NCBI RefSeq assembly: GCF_012849095.1
Contig: NZ_CP051680.1
Coordinates: forward strand, 3,560,501 to 3,624,500
Direction: 5' to 3'
DNA: 64,000 nt
From: Cohnella herbarum
Lineage (GTDB): Bacteria > Bacillota > Bacilli > Paenibacillales > Paenibacillaceae
Shown here: positions 45,253 to 52,631 of the stretch, piece after piece
Numbering within the stretch: the first letter of the stretch is position 1
Layout of the letters: the number at the start of each line of letters is the position of its first letter
Program-made: the position numbers and the translations under genes
Notes under the pieces: generated by a model
What the model was told of the DNA's origin: nothing
The model's input: only the letters and a program-made list of their open reading frames with translations
Databases searched by the model: none

Positions 45253-45672
45253 TTAAATCGCTCTCATCCGATTGTTCCTCGGATTGTGCTCGACTTCCGC
45301 TAACCCCAACTCTTCCATTAACGGAGGGATGTACATTCCGAACCTTCCTCTGAATCCTTTTTTCAAACCATACCACCCGCCGACCGGGTTGGCTTCCGAA
45401 CGTCCCCAAGCTTCCACGGTGCCTTCTTTAACCGGTTTCTGTTCATCCGCGCTACCAAGCTCCATCCAGTCCCCATGCTCTTTCAGCATTCGATGCAAGT
45501 CGGCGAGGCATCTATATTCATAATGCAGAACGGTTTTGCCGACGGTACAAACCAATATCTCTTTCCCGTCTTTCTCGGTTTTGTACATTTCAAACTCGGA
45601 AGATTGAGGCGGCGTTTTCAGTTGCCACGGGTTTTCTTTCGTGCCTTTTTCCACTGTCATTTTCATCCCCAT
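45253..45672 (-). CDS. Small conserved hypothetical protein
   Basis: 139-residue cytoplasmic protein, not confidently assigned. Seen: PWQLKTPPQSSEFEMYKTEK, then VGKTVLHYEYRCLADLHRML, and a C-terminal GRFGMYIPPLMEELGLAEVE. The composition and the conserved-looking WQLKTPPGS-type start suggest a real family of short soluble proteins. Three candidate ATGs lie within 12 bases (45672, 45666, 45660); none has a standard ribosome site, because the upstream sequence is a purine-rich hexanucleotide repeat offering several AGGAA-type pairings. Function unknown; no link with neighbours is evident. Confidence 0.65.
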   Translation of the reverse strand: MGMKMTVEKGTKENPWQLKTPPQSSEFEMYKTEKDGKEILVCTVGKTVLHYEYRCLADLHRMLKEHGDWMELGSADEQKPVKEGTVEAWGRSEANPVGGWYGLKKGFRGRFGMYIPPLMEELGLAEVEHNPRNNRMRAI

Positions 45673-45865
45673 TTCCCATTCCTATTCCTATACCTATTCC
45701 TATACTTATTCCTATCCCCGCTCATCCTCCTGTTCCTACTCCAACTCCAAATCCTGCTCCGATCCTTATTACGGTTTCCATTCCAACTCCTGCTGCGTTC
45801 TCTATTCCTGCCCTCCTCCCGCTCCCGCTCCCGTTCCCGTTCCCGTCCCTACTCCTTCTCTTGAT
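45660..45865. repeat. Pyrimidine-rich hexanucleotide microsatellite
   Basis: Degenerate six-base repeats: TTCCTA near 45678-45715 and CCCGTT/CCCGCT near 45818-45850, with TCCNNN in between. On the minus strand this is GGAATA/GGAGCG-like, running straight into the start codon of the 45672 gene. Minus-strand frames through it read Gly-X repeats. No gene recognised within. Confidence 0.8.
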
Positions 45866-45883
45866 CCCCCACTTATCCTTAGA

Positions 45884-47107
45884 CTAAATCGCCCCGGACA
45901 CGACGGCGCCATGATGCAAAACGGCTTGCCGAGTCGCTCTTCTCGCTACCGCTTCCGCGGAACAACTCGCATGAACAAGCACGCCGGACGCCATATCGCC
46001 CACTGCCGGCCATAATCGTTCTCCCTCGTCGTTCATTGGCAGCAGGCCGCCTGTTATAAATCTGAGCGAACGGGATAACGACCATTCGTCGGAATATCCG
46101 TACAATTCCGCCAACCGTCCGGCCTTCTCCAGATTATCCCCGTTCCCGAACGGAGACCAGTGATCGGTCAAACTGTCCGTTCCGAGCTCCACCTTCACGC
46201 CTTTGCTATGAAGCATCGGAATCGGCATCATCGAGCGTCCGATCGGAACGGTCGATGCGATCGAGATTCCGGCTTCGGCGAACCGTTCGGCGAGTTGCTC
46301 TGCTTCCTCGGCGGATGCGCTGGCGAATCCGAAAGCATGGCTAACGGTCACCCTTCCTTGCCATCCCGCTTCGATCGTCATATCGGCAAGCTTTCTCATT
46401 GCCGACATTCCGGACTGCCCTTGCTCATGAAGATGAATATCTACTCCCGAATTCGTATCGATCGCAATGTCCATCATCTCATCCAACGAACGCTCCATAT
46501 TCCCGTCAACCGCAGTCGGATCAAGTCCGCCTACGATCGTTGCCCCCATTCGCATCGCTTCCCTGACTAAACTCGATGACTGCGAGTGCAATAAACCATG
46601 TTGCGGAAATGCGACGATTTCATTGCTGATCTTCCCCTTATACTTCTCCAACGCTCTTAGGGTAGACTCTAACCCTTTCATCCCGCTGGTCGGCTCTATG
46701 TTGACGTGTCCGCGTACATGGGTCGATCCGAATCCGAGCAACAATTCCAAGATTTTCTCCGCCCTCTCGGCGGCAACGGGCATAAGTTCAAGGAGCAGTC
46801 GCTTCTCTTCATCGATCCGATCGAAAATACTGCTCGCCGGCCGAACTGCCTTCCAAGGCCCTCCAAAATACGTTTTATCAAGATGAATGTGCATATCCTT
46901 AAAGGAAGGGAGCATTAAACAGCCTTTGGCATCCCGTTTCGGGAGCTTGTCCTCCGACGGTATCGCTTCGAAAGTTATCTCGGCAATCTTCCCATCGGTA
47001 ATTAGAAGATGCGCGATACGGGTTTCCGTTCCCGCCACTTTGCCGTTCTCGTATTGAAATCCGGTTTCCAGTCGAACGTTACTCAACCAATGTGATGTCG
47101 GGTTCAT
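45884..47107 (-). CDS. Cytosine-deaminase-like amidohydrolase
   Basis: 407-residue TIM-barrel metal-dependent hydrolase of the CodA-like branch. Metal ligands and catalytic residues by family: His pair in FKDMHIHLDK, THVRGHVNIEP, DIHLHEQGQSG (His/Glu), TVSHAFGF and the Asp in ELGTDSLTDHWSPFGNG. The family deaminates cytosine, isoguanine or related heterocycles; the substrate here cannot be told. ATG at 47107 follows GAGGAG by eight bases; an upstream frame to 47176 has no ribosome site. Stands alone. Confidence 0.87.
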   Translation of the reverse strand: MNPTSHWLSNVRLETGFQYENGKVAGTETRIAHLLITDGKIAEITFEAIPSEDKLPKRDAKGCLMLPSFKDMHIHLDKTYFGGPWKAVRPASSIFDRIDEEKRLLLELMPVAAERAEKILELLLGFGSTHVRGHVNIEPTSGMKGLESTLRALEKYKGKISNEIVAFPQHGLLHSQSSSLVREAMRMGATIVGGLDPTAVDGNMERSLDEMMDIAIDTNSGVDIHLHEQGQSGMSAMRKLADMTIEAGWQGRVTVSHAFGFASASAEEAEQLAERFAEAGISIASTVPIGRSMMPIPMLHSKGVKVELGTDSLTDHWSPFGNGDNLEKAGRLAELYGYSDEWSLSRSLRFITGGLLPMNDEGERLWPAVGDMASGVLVHASCSAEAVARRATRQAVLHHGAVVSGAI

Positions 47108-47220
47108 GTTTGTCTCTCCTCTTCCTGCTTGGCCGTTTCCTACCTCAGCATATAACAAGAAGCGTACGCCGTTCAACTGCAGTTCCCTTCAAGATCTATC
47201 CGATAATTTACGTAGCTTGA

Positions 47221-47253
47221 AAATGAAAAAGCCTCCCATAATCGGGAAGCTTG
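47221..47253 (-). terminator. Terminator after the secreted-protein gene
   Basis: On the minus strand AAGCTTCCC-GATTAT-GGGAGGCTT then TTTTC. Nine-base stem with one G-U pair, about 30 bases past the stop at 47283. Confidence 0.8.
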
Positions 47254-47282
47254 TGGACGACTCATAGATACATGTGCGTTAT

Positions 47283-48281
47283 CTACGCCTCATCGCCTGG
47301 GTAGACCTTCAAATCCGATAGCGTAAATCCGATGTCGCCGTCGGAGCTTTTAGTCGTGTCGTACAATTTATCGAACCGAATGATGAACAAATGCGAATCT
47401 TCCGGATCGGATTCGAAAGTAATCGTCTTCGTCGCTCCGGCGTTCACCCTAACTTCGTCTTCCCCCGAACCTTCCGCCGTAACGTTGAGATCGGATGTGC
47501 CCGTGTTCGTGAATTTGAAGGTGACTTGGGTAGCGTTCGAATCGGAAATGACGATCTGCGAGAAAAATTGCTTCTTATTCGTGAACTTGCCGTTCGAATA
47601 CTTTAATTCTTCGTAAGTCAACATGCCCGAATCCAACAGATCTTCCGTCGTTAAGTAATCGCCGGCGTTGCCTGACGAACCCTCGACGTCGATATCCGAG
47701 CCTTCTTCCTCCAAATCGATTCCGCTATCGTCCGCAGCCGCCAGATTATCGAAATAATCTTCCCCGTACTTATCCGTTAGCAAAGTACTTAGCTTGGTTT
47801 GCACTTTATCGGACAGGGAATCCACGTCTTCGATCACCGTGCTGTTTCCCTGTTTCTCGGTAACGAATTTAACCGCGCCTTTGGAATTAAGCAGATAGAC
47901 ATAAACCGTATAGTCGTTCACCGCAAATCCTTCGGAAGTAGCGGCTAACAAGTACCCCTTCAGCTTGAAACCCTGGCCGAGAGTTTTGGATACGTTACCG
48001 TATTTCGTAATATTCAAATTAAAATGCTTAAAGTAGCCGTCATTTTCCTTGATGAAGCTTCTGATCCCATTAAACGTCTCGACGGACGTAGCGGTCACTT
48101 TGATCGACGGGTGCAAAATCTTCTTGATCAGCGCCATATCCCCTGTCTCGACGGCGGTCAAATACTTCGAAATCACGGCTAACTGGGCTTTACTTGGGGC
48201 TGTAGACGTAGCTGCAAATACCGAGCTGCCGCTTCCCAGCACCATTACTAACATTAATAATACGGATACGACTTTCTTCAT
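47283..48281 (-). CDS. Secreted protein of unknown function with acidic linker
   Basis: 332-residue exported protein. Signal peptide MKKVVSVLLMLVMVLGSGSS ending about VFAA; residues about 30-170 look like an NTF2/SnoaL-type fold (ISKYLTAVETGDMALIKKIL and SVETFNGIRSFIKENDGYFK), followed by an acidic, Gly/Ser-rich linker (DSGIDLEEEGSDIDVEGSSG) and a beta-rich C-terminal domain (TQVTFKFTNTGTSDLNVTAE). The ATG at 48281 is taken since the signal peptide starts there and GAGGAG lies 12 bases upstream. Not recognised beyond that; flanked by a terminator on the 3' side. Confidence 0.75.
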   Translation of the reverse strand: MKKVVSVLLMLVMVLGSGSSVFAATSTAPSKAQLAVISKYLTAVETGDMALIKKILHPSIKVTATSVETFNGIRSFIKENDGYFKHFNLNITKYGNVSKTLGQGFKLKGYLLAATSEGFAVNDYTVYVYLLNSKGAVKFVTEKQGNSTVIEDVDSLSDKVQTKLSTLLTDKYGEDYFDNLAAADDSGIDLEEEGSDIDVEGSSGNAGDYLTTEDLLDSGMLTYEELKYSNGKFTNKKQFFSQIVISDSNATQVTFKFTNTGTSDLNVTAEGSGEDEVRVNAGATKTITFESDPEDSHLFIIRFDKLYDTTKSSDGDIGFTLSDLKVYPGDEA

Positions 48282-48373
48282 GCGTACAGACAACTCCTCT
48301 AGTTTTGATTTCCAATTTATACGTATACGACATATCCCTCTATTTTCCTTTTTAAACATCCATTTATTGGTAT

Positions 48374-48430
48374 ATAAAATAAAATAAAATAAAATAAAAA
48401 ACCCGCCGTCTGGTTAATAAGACGCGGGTT
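48374..48430 (-). terminator. Terminator of the GntR/LacI regulator gene with AAAAT microsatellite tail
   Basis: On the minus strand AACCCGC-GTCTT..AGACG-GCGGGTT forms a strong stem (48401-48430), followed by TTTTTTATTTTATTTTA, a five-fold ATTTT repeat at 48374-48400. The extended T-rich tail is unusual. Confidence 0.82.
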
Positions 48431-48467
48431 ATCGCGATGATCCCATATGTTTAGACGATTGGAGGCT

Positions 48468-49574
48468 TTATTGTTTAACCGTTCTTGTCGTACCCCTAAC
48501 AATCAGCTTAGGCACGATTTCGTCCTTCACTAGCACGTTCGGATTTTCCGGAAGCTCGTTCAGCAAAATCTCGATGGCGCGTCGACCGATCTGAGACGTA
48601 TTCTGGTTGATCGTGGTCAAATGCGGATAAGTGAAGGAACTGATCCTCAAGTCGTCGTACCCGACCAGACTGATATCGTCCGGAACGCTTAGTCCCGCAT
48701 CCTGTGCGGCTTTAAGAGCACCCATAGCCTTCAGATCGCTAGTTACGAAAATCGCCGTAGGCGGATTATCCGTACGCTGGTACAACTGCTTAAATCCGTC
48801 GTACCCCATGTCTATGCTTTCGTTCGAGCCATCCATTACGCAGACCAATTCCGAATCAAACGGAATCTTATGCTGTTGCAGGGCGAGCCGATACCCTTGC
48901 AGCCGCAGGGAGAATTCTTGGTTCAAATCCAGCATCGATTTCCCGGTCAGAATAATTCCCGTGCGTTTATGTCCCAAGCTCAGGAGATGATGGGTGGCAA
49001 GGAACCCCCCCGTCAAGTTATCCGCGATAACGTAAGGAATGGACAGATGCGGGTAATAGAACTGGACCGTGACGATGCGCCTGCCCTCGTTTTTCCACGC
49101 TTCCAGGTACGGTTGATCCGAGTTAAACTGCGAAGTAACGAGAACGAACGCGCCATTAGGATCGTCGGGCAAAGTATAGTGATCTCCGGAACCGGATGCC
49201 CACAAATAGAAGTTAACCCCGTTCTCGTCGCACGTCTCTTTCATCGTATCCAGCATATCGCTCCAATATCGGCGATTCAACGCATCGACGGATAGATCGT
49301 TATAGACGAAATAAACCGTGCGAATGGCGGATTGACCCGTTTGCTCCGACTCTTCGTCTTTGATGAAGCTACCCTTGCCCCGAATACGGAAAATAATTCC
49401 TTCGTTCGCCAGCTCAGCCAATGCGCGACGCGAGGTGATCTCGCTCGTATTGTACATTTTCGCCAAGTCGATCTGGTTGGGAATCGGCTTGTCCAGCTCG
49501 AACTCTCCGTTCTTAATTCTGAGCTTCATGTCATCAATAATATGTTGATACATCGGAACCGATTTGTCCGACAT
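48468..49574 (-). CDS. Hybrid GntR-type DNA-binding / LacI-type sugar-binding regulator
   Basis: 368-residue repressor with AraR-like architecture: an N-terminal GntR winged helix (about 8-75: PNQIDLAKMYNTSEITSRRA, then GIIFRIRGKGSFI) joined to a LacI/periplasmic-binding effector domain (about 95-368: IVTVQFYYPHLSIPYVIADN, GHKRTGIILTGK, TAIFVTSDLKAMGALKAAQD, DISLVGYDDL). ATG at 49574 follows AGAGGTG by seven bases. Located just after the rhamnoside transporter operon on the same strand but with its own terminator and operator-like AAGTATACTT upstream, so autoregulation is likely. The effector is probably the imported rhamnoside or its sugar. Confidence 0.9.
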   Translation of the reverse strand: MSDKSVPMYQHIIDDMKLRIKNGEFELDKPIPNQIDLAKMYNTSEITSRRALAELANEGIIFRIRGKGSFIKDEESEQTGQSAIRTVYFVYNDLSVDALNRRYWSDMLDTMKETCDENGVNFYLWASGSGDHYTLPDDPNGAFVLVTSQFNSDQPYLEAWKNEGRRIVTVQFYYPHLSIPYVIADNLTGGFLATHHLLSLGHKRTGIILTGKSMLDLNQEFSLRLQGYRLALQQHKIPFDSELVCVMDGSNESIDMGYDGFKQLYQRTDNPPTAIFVTSDLKAMGALKAAQDAGLSVPDDISLVGYDDLRISSFTYPHLTTINQNTSQIGRRAIEILLNELPENPNVLVKDEIVPKLIVRGTTRTVKQ

Positions 49575-49600
49575 GCGATTATCACCTCTGAATTCTGATC

Positions 49601-49615
49601 TTAAGTATACTTTAA
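49601..49615. promoter_or_regulatory. Operator-like palindrome upstream of the regulator gene
   Basis: AAGTATACTT (49603-49612) is a perfect 10-bp palindrome within TTAAGTATACTTTAA, 29 bases upstream of the regulator's ATG. Related motifs precede the binding-protein gene and the GH78 gene of the same locus. Confidence 0.65.
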
Positions 49616-49639
49616 GGGATAAAACCGCGCAAGATGTCG

Positions 49640-49696
49640 ATAAAACAATAGCCCGCACTTACCTCGTCCGGTAACTGTGGGCTAATTATTTTTTGC
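49640..49696 (-). terminator. Terminator of the rhamnoside transporter operon
   Basis: TAGCCCGCA..TTACC pairs with GGTAA..TGTGGGCTA (49649-49684), one mismatch region. The minus-strand exit reads TTGTTTTATC; the plus-strand exit reads ATTATTTTTT, so it may work both ways. Lies 29 bases past the stop at 49713. Confidence 0.8.
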
Positions 49697-49712
49697 AAGG
49701 CCGAAGATCAGC

Positions 49713-50603
49713 TTACATTTTCAGCGCTCCTTGGGTCACCCCTTGGATGTAATATTTCATGCCGAAAGCGAAAGTGAGAACGAGCGGAATAGAAGATATC
49801 GCATAAGCCGCGAATTGCGGACCCATCTCGACCATCCCGAACTTATTGAATGCCGTCGTCAATCCGACGGAGATGACTTGAATGGAGCTATCTCGAATCG
49901 TCAGCAACGGCCAAACGTAATCATTGTAAACCCCTACGGAATGCATGATGAACAAGGTCGCGAGTATGGGTAACGAGAGCGGCAGCACCATGCGTAAGAA
50001 CACGGTCATTTCCGATGCTCCGTCCATCCTCGAGGCTTCGAACATTTCGTCGGGAATTCCGGCCATCGAGCTTCGGCACAGGAAAGTTCCGAACACTTGA
50101 CCGCCCGCCGCGCTGGCAATCAGAATAGCCCACGGCGTATTGGTCAAGCCCATATTCTCGTACAACACGTACGCGGGAATGAGCGTCAGTACGCTTGGAA
50201 TCATCATCATGGCCAGCATGAGCAAGAACAACGTTTCTTTCCCGGGAAAAGACTTCTTGGCGAAAATATAGCCGGAAACCGCGGATAACGCCATGACGAG
50301 AACGCTCGCGCTTGCCGCATAGAGAACGGTATTGAACATGTACCTCCATATTTTCGCGAATCCCGAGCTATAATTTTCCCACAACGCGGGAGAAGGCAGC
50401 GACCAGAAGCTGCTTAAGATTTGGGAGTTGTTCTTCAATGAACTGACAACCATGAATAGAATAGGAACCAACGTCAACAGTACCAGTACGCTTAGGATAA
50501 TAGCGATAACGGTTTGGTTAATCGCGGGCCACGGCATACTGTTTCTCCCTCTGCTTGCGGGAGGCATGGTTGCCGGTTTCGCCGCATTCGTCTTTTGTGT
50601 CAT
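49713..50603 (-). CDS. CUT1 sugar ABC permease, MalG type
   Basis: 296-residue permease with six helices; EAA loop PDEMFEASRMDGASEMTVFL followed by MVLPLSLPILATLFIMHSVG. GGGAGGGAG is eight bases before the ATG and the gene begins 18 bases after the propeller-permease fusion. Partner of that fusion and of the binding protein at 52632; the MalG-type partner is of ordinary length. Confidence 0.92.
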   Translation of the reverse strand: MTQKTNAAKPATMPPASRGRNSMPWPAINQTVIAIILSVLVLLTLVPILFMVVSSLKNNSQILSSFWSLPSPALWENYSSGFAKIWRYMFNTVLYAASASVLVMALSAVSGYIFAKKSFPGKETLFLLMLAMMMIPSVLTLIPAYVLYENMGLTNTPWAILIASAAGGQVFGTFLCRSSMAGIPDEMFEASRMDGASEMTVFLRMVLPLSLPILATLFIMHSVGVYNDYVWPLLTIRDSSIQVISVGLTTAFNKFGMVEMGPQFAAYAISSIPLVLTFAFGMKYYIQGVTQGALKM

Positions 50604-50621
50604 CGACGCCGCTCCCTCCCT

Positions 50622-52538
50622 TTAGTCCTCATTCGTTTTTAACACCTTCATATTAACGATCGTAATGGCCAATATGACCAGGAACATCATTACGCCAAGC
50701 GCGGATGCGTATCCGAGATCGTCGAACTTCGTCGCCGCGTAGTACATTTGCAACGCCGGAACGTAAGTCGAATCCATCGGACCTCCGCCCGTTATGATGA
50801 GTATCGCGTTAAAATCCTGAATAATGCCGATCAAACTCAGAATGATCAAAAACTTGAATTGGCCCGACAACAGCGGCAAGTGTATCGAACGAATAATTCG
50901 CGACAGCTTCGCTCCGTCCATCTTGGCCGCTTCGATCAATTCGTTCGGAATCGAAAGCAACCCCGAATAGAGAACCAGTAACTGTAAAATGCCGACGAAC
51001 GGAAAGCCTATGAAAATAATGGCCCACAATGCGGTCTTCGGATCGCCCAGCCAACCATGCGTCCAGGAACCGAGTCCCAGCAACTCGAGCAAATTATTGA
51101 CCAGACCGACATTGGGATCATAAAGGTTCTGCCAGATCAGCAGCATCGCGACGACCGGAATAACCATGGACGCAACGAATGCCGTACGGAAACCGTATTG
51201 CATTTTCTTGCTTTTCAGATGATAGATCAATTCAGCTACGATTAACGGAGGCAATATCGCCTTGATTAATCCCGTAACGATGAGAATGCCGAGATTGCCG
51301 ATTCCCTTGGTTACGTATGGATCATGAAAGATTCTATTGAAATTGTCCAGACCGATGAATACGGATCTTCCGCCCGGATTCCAGTCGTATAAAGAATGAT
51401 ACAGTCCCGACATCGCGGGGACATACAAGAACACGATCAATAATCCGAATGCGGGCAACAAGCACAAATAAATATACTTCGAGCGCCATACTTTAACGAA
51501 CACGCCCAACTTCTTCTTTCTCTTCATCGCGAAAAGAATCGCCGCTATTGCGGCAACTACGAGCACGCAGAGCGCGATAACGATAAGCTTATTCACGAGA
51601 GCTTGCTTCTCCGCTCCCTTGACCGCGGACGCGACATCGTATTGATGAACGTAGCCTTTATCCGTCCCGCCGTACAAGGTTAACGAGTCCTTGCTGAACT
51701 CGACTACTCGTCCGGCGCTTTCCCCCCGGGTTTCCCATAACTGCTTGCCCTCGCGATTAAAAACATAGAAGTTGCCCGAAAAATCGGCTGCCGCGATCAA
51801 CTCGCCATCAACGGACAACGCTACATCCATAACGTCATCCTTCACGGACAACACGCGAATCCGCTTGCCTTCCTTATCGTAAAGTTCGATCTTCGACCCC
51901 GATGTACCGATCGCGACATCCCCGTCATCGGATATCGCTACCGCGGCGATCTTGCCGCCGGCTCCGATTTTACCCGTTCTGGCGCCTTCGGCATTCAGGA
52001 TGTGCGCATATTGATCGGTAGCTGCCGCAACGACCCAAGCTCCGTTAGGAGAAACCTCGACTTCCTGCGTCGTTACGCCGATCGGCACGGTACGAATATC
52101 TTCTCCGGTCGAAGCATCGATATATAGGACATCCACGCTTCTCTGTATCGCGACGGCGACGACTTTGCCATCGTCGGAGGCGGATACATCCTTAACCGAT
52201 CTCTTCATTCCGCGGTCCCAGAGCAACTTTCCTTCACGGTCGAAGGCGTACAGATGGCGATCGTCCGACGACACCAGTAGCGTGCCCGAGTCTAGCAACT
52301 TGACGCCCGTTACGGAATTCTTAGCGTCGACGCGCAATTGTTCGTTGCCTTCCGTATCGAACAGAAACGCGCTTGCCGCCAGACTGCCGACGGCGATGCG
52401 GCTTCCATCCCTGGATACGGACATAGAGCTAATACTCGCCGCGTCTTCCAACGCCCATTGGTCTTGGGCATGGACAAGCGACGGGGTTAGCCATACCCAT
52501 ATCAAAATGACAGCAAAGGTATATATCCGTTTTTTCAT
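50622..52538 (-). CDS. Fusion: extracytoplasmic beta-propeller joined to MalF-type ABC permease
   Basis: 638 residues, about twice a normal MalF-type permease. Order: signal peptide or signal anchor (1-24, ending LVHAQ); six to seven WD40/PQQ-like blades of about 40 residues (25-310) each with an S.DG..IAVGS..LYL-D..G pattern (VSRDGSRIAVGSLAASAFLF, LSVDGELIAAADFSGNFYVF); a membrane helix (about 317-338); a basic stop-transfer KRKKK; then a full permease (345-638) with SKYIYLCLLPAFGLLIVFLY and EAA loop PNELIEAAKMDGAKLSRIIR. The charges place the propeller outside. ATG at 52538 preferred (GGTGG eight bases upstream). No frameshift joins the parts: the frame is open throughout. The propeller may help dock the binding protein or substrate, which is inference. 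Confidence 0.92.
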   Translation of the reverse strand: MKKRIYTFAVILIWVWLTPSLVHAQDQWALEDAASISSMSVSRDGSRIAVGSLAASAFLFDTEGNEQLRVDAKNSVTGVKLLDSGTLLVSSDDRHLYAFDREGKLLWDRGMKRSVKDVSASDDGKVVAVAIQRSVDVLYIDASTGEDIRTVPIGVTTQEVEVSPNGAWVVAAATDQYAHILNAEGARTGKIGAGGKIAAVAISDDGDVAIGTSGSKIELYDKEGKRIRVLSVKDDVMDVALSVDGELIAAADFSGNFYVFNREGKQLWETRGESAGRVVEFSKDSLTLYGGTDKGYVHQYDVASAVKGAEKQALVNKLIVIALCVLVVAAIAAILFAMKRKKKLGVFVKVWRSKYIYLCLLPAFGLLIVFLYVPAMSGLYHSLYDWNPGGRSVFIGLDNFNRIFHDPYVTKGIGNLGILIVTGLIKAILPPLIVAELIYHLKSKKMQYGFRTAFVASMVIPVVAMLLIWQNLYDPNVGLVNNLLELLGLGSWTHGWLGDPKTALWAIIFIGFPFVGILQLLVLYSGLLSIPNELIEAAKMDGAKLSRIIRSIHLPLLSGQFKFLIILSLIGIIQDFNAILIITGGGPMDSTYVPALQMYYAATKFDDLGYASALGVMMFLVILAITIVNMKVLKTNED

Positions 52539-52556
52539 GTCGCGTTCCACCCTTCC

Positions 52557-52573
52557 GTCCGCAAAGAGCGGAC
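52557..52573 (-). other. Hairpin after the binding-protein gene
   Basis: GTCCGC (52557-52562) with GCGGAC (52568-52573), five-base loop; an overlapping GCGGATCGCGG/CTGCGGTCCGC-type pairing is possible just beside it. Lies between binding-protein stop and fusion-permease start with no T-run. Confidence 0.55.
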
Positions 52574-52631
52574 CGCAGAAACCGCGATCCGCCTTGTTGA
52601 TTCACTGCTTCATTACCGAATAATGCTCCGA

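Noticed and set aside
45641..46015. 124-residue plus-strand Pro/Ser/Tyr-rich frame
   Set aside because: Translation of the hexanucleotide microsatellite and antisense of the amidohydrolase gene; no ribosome site.
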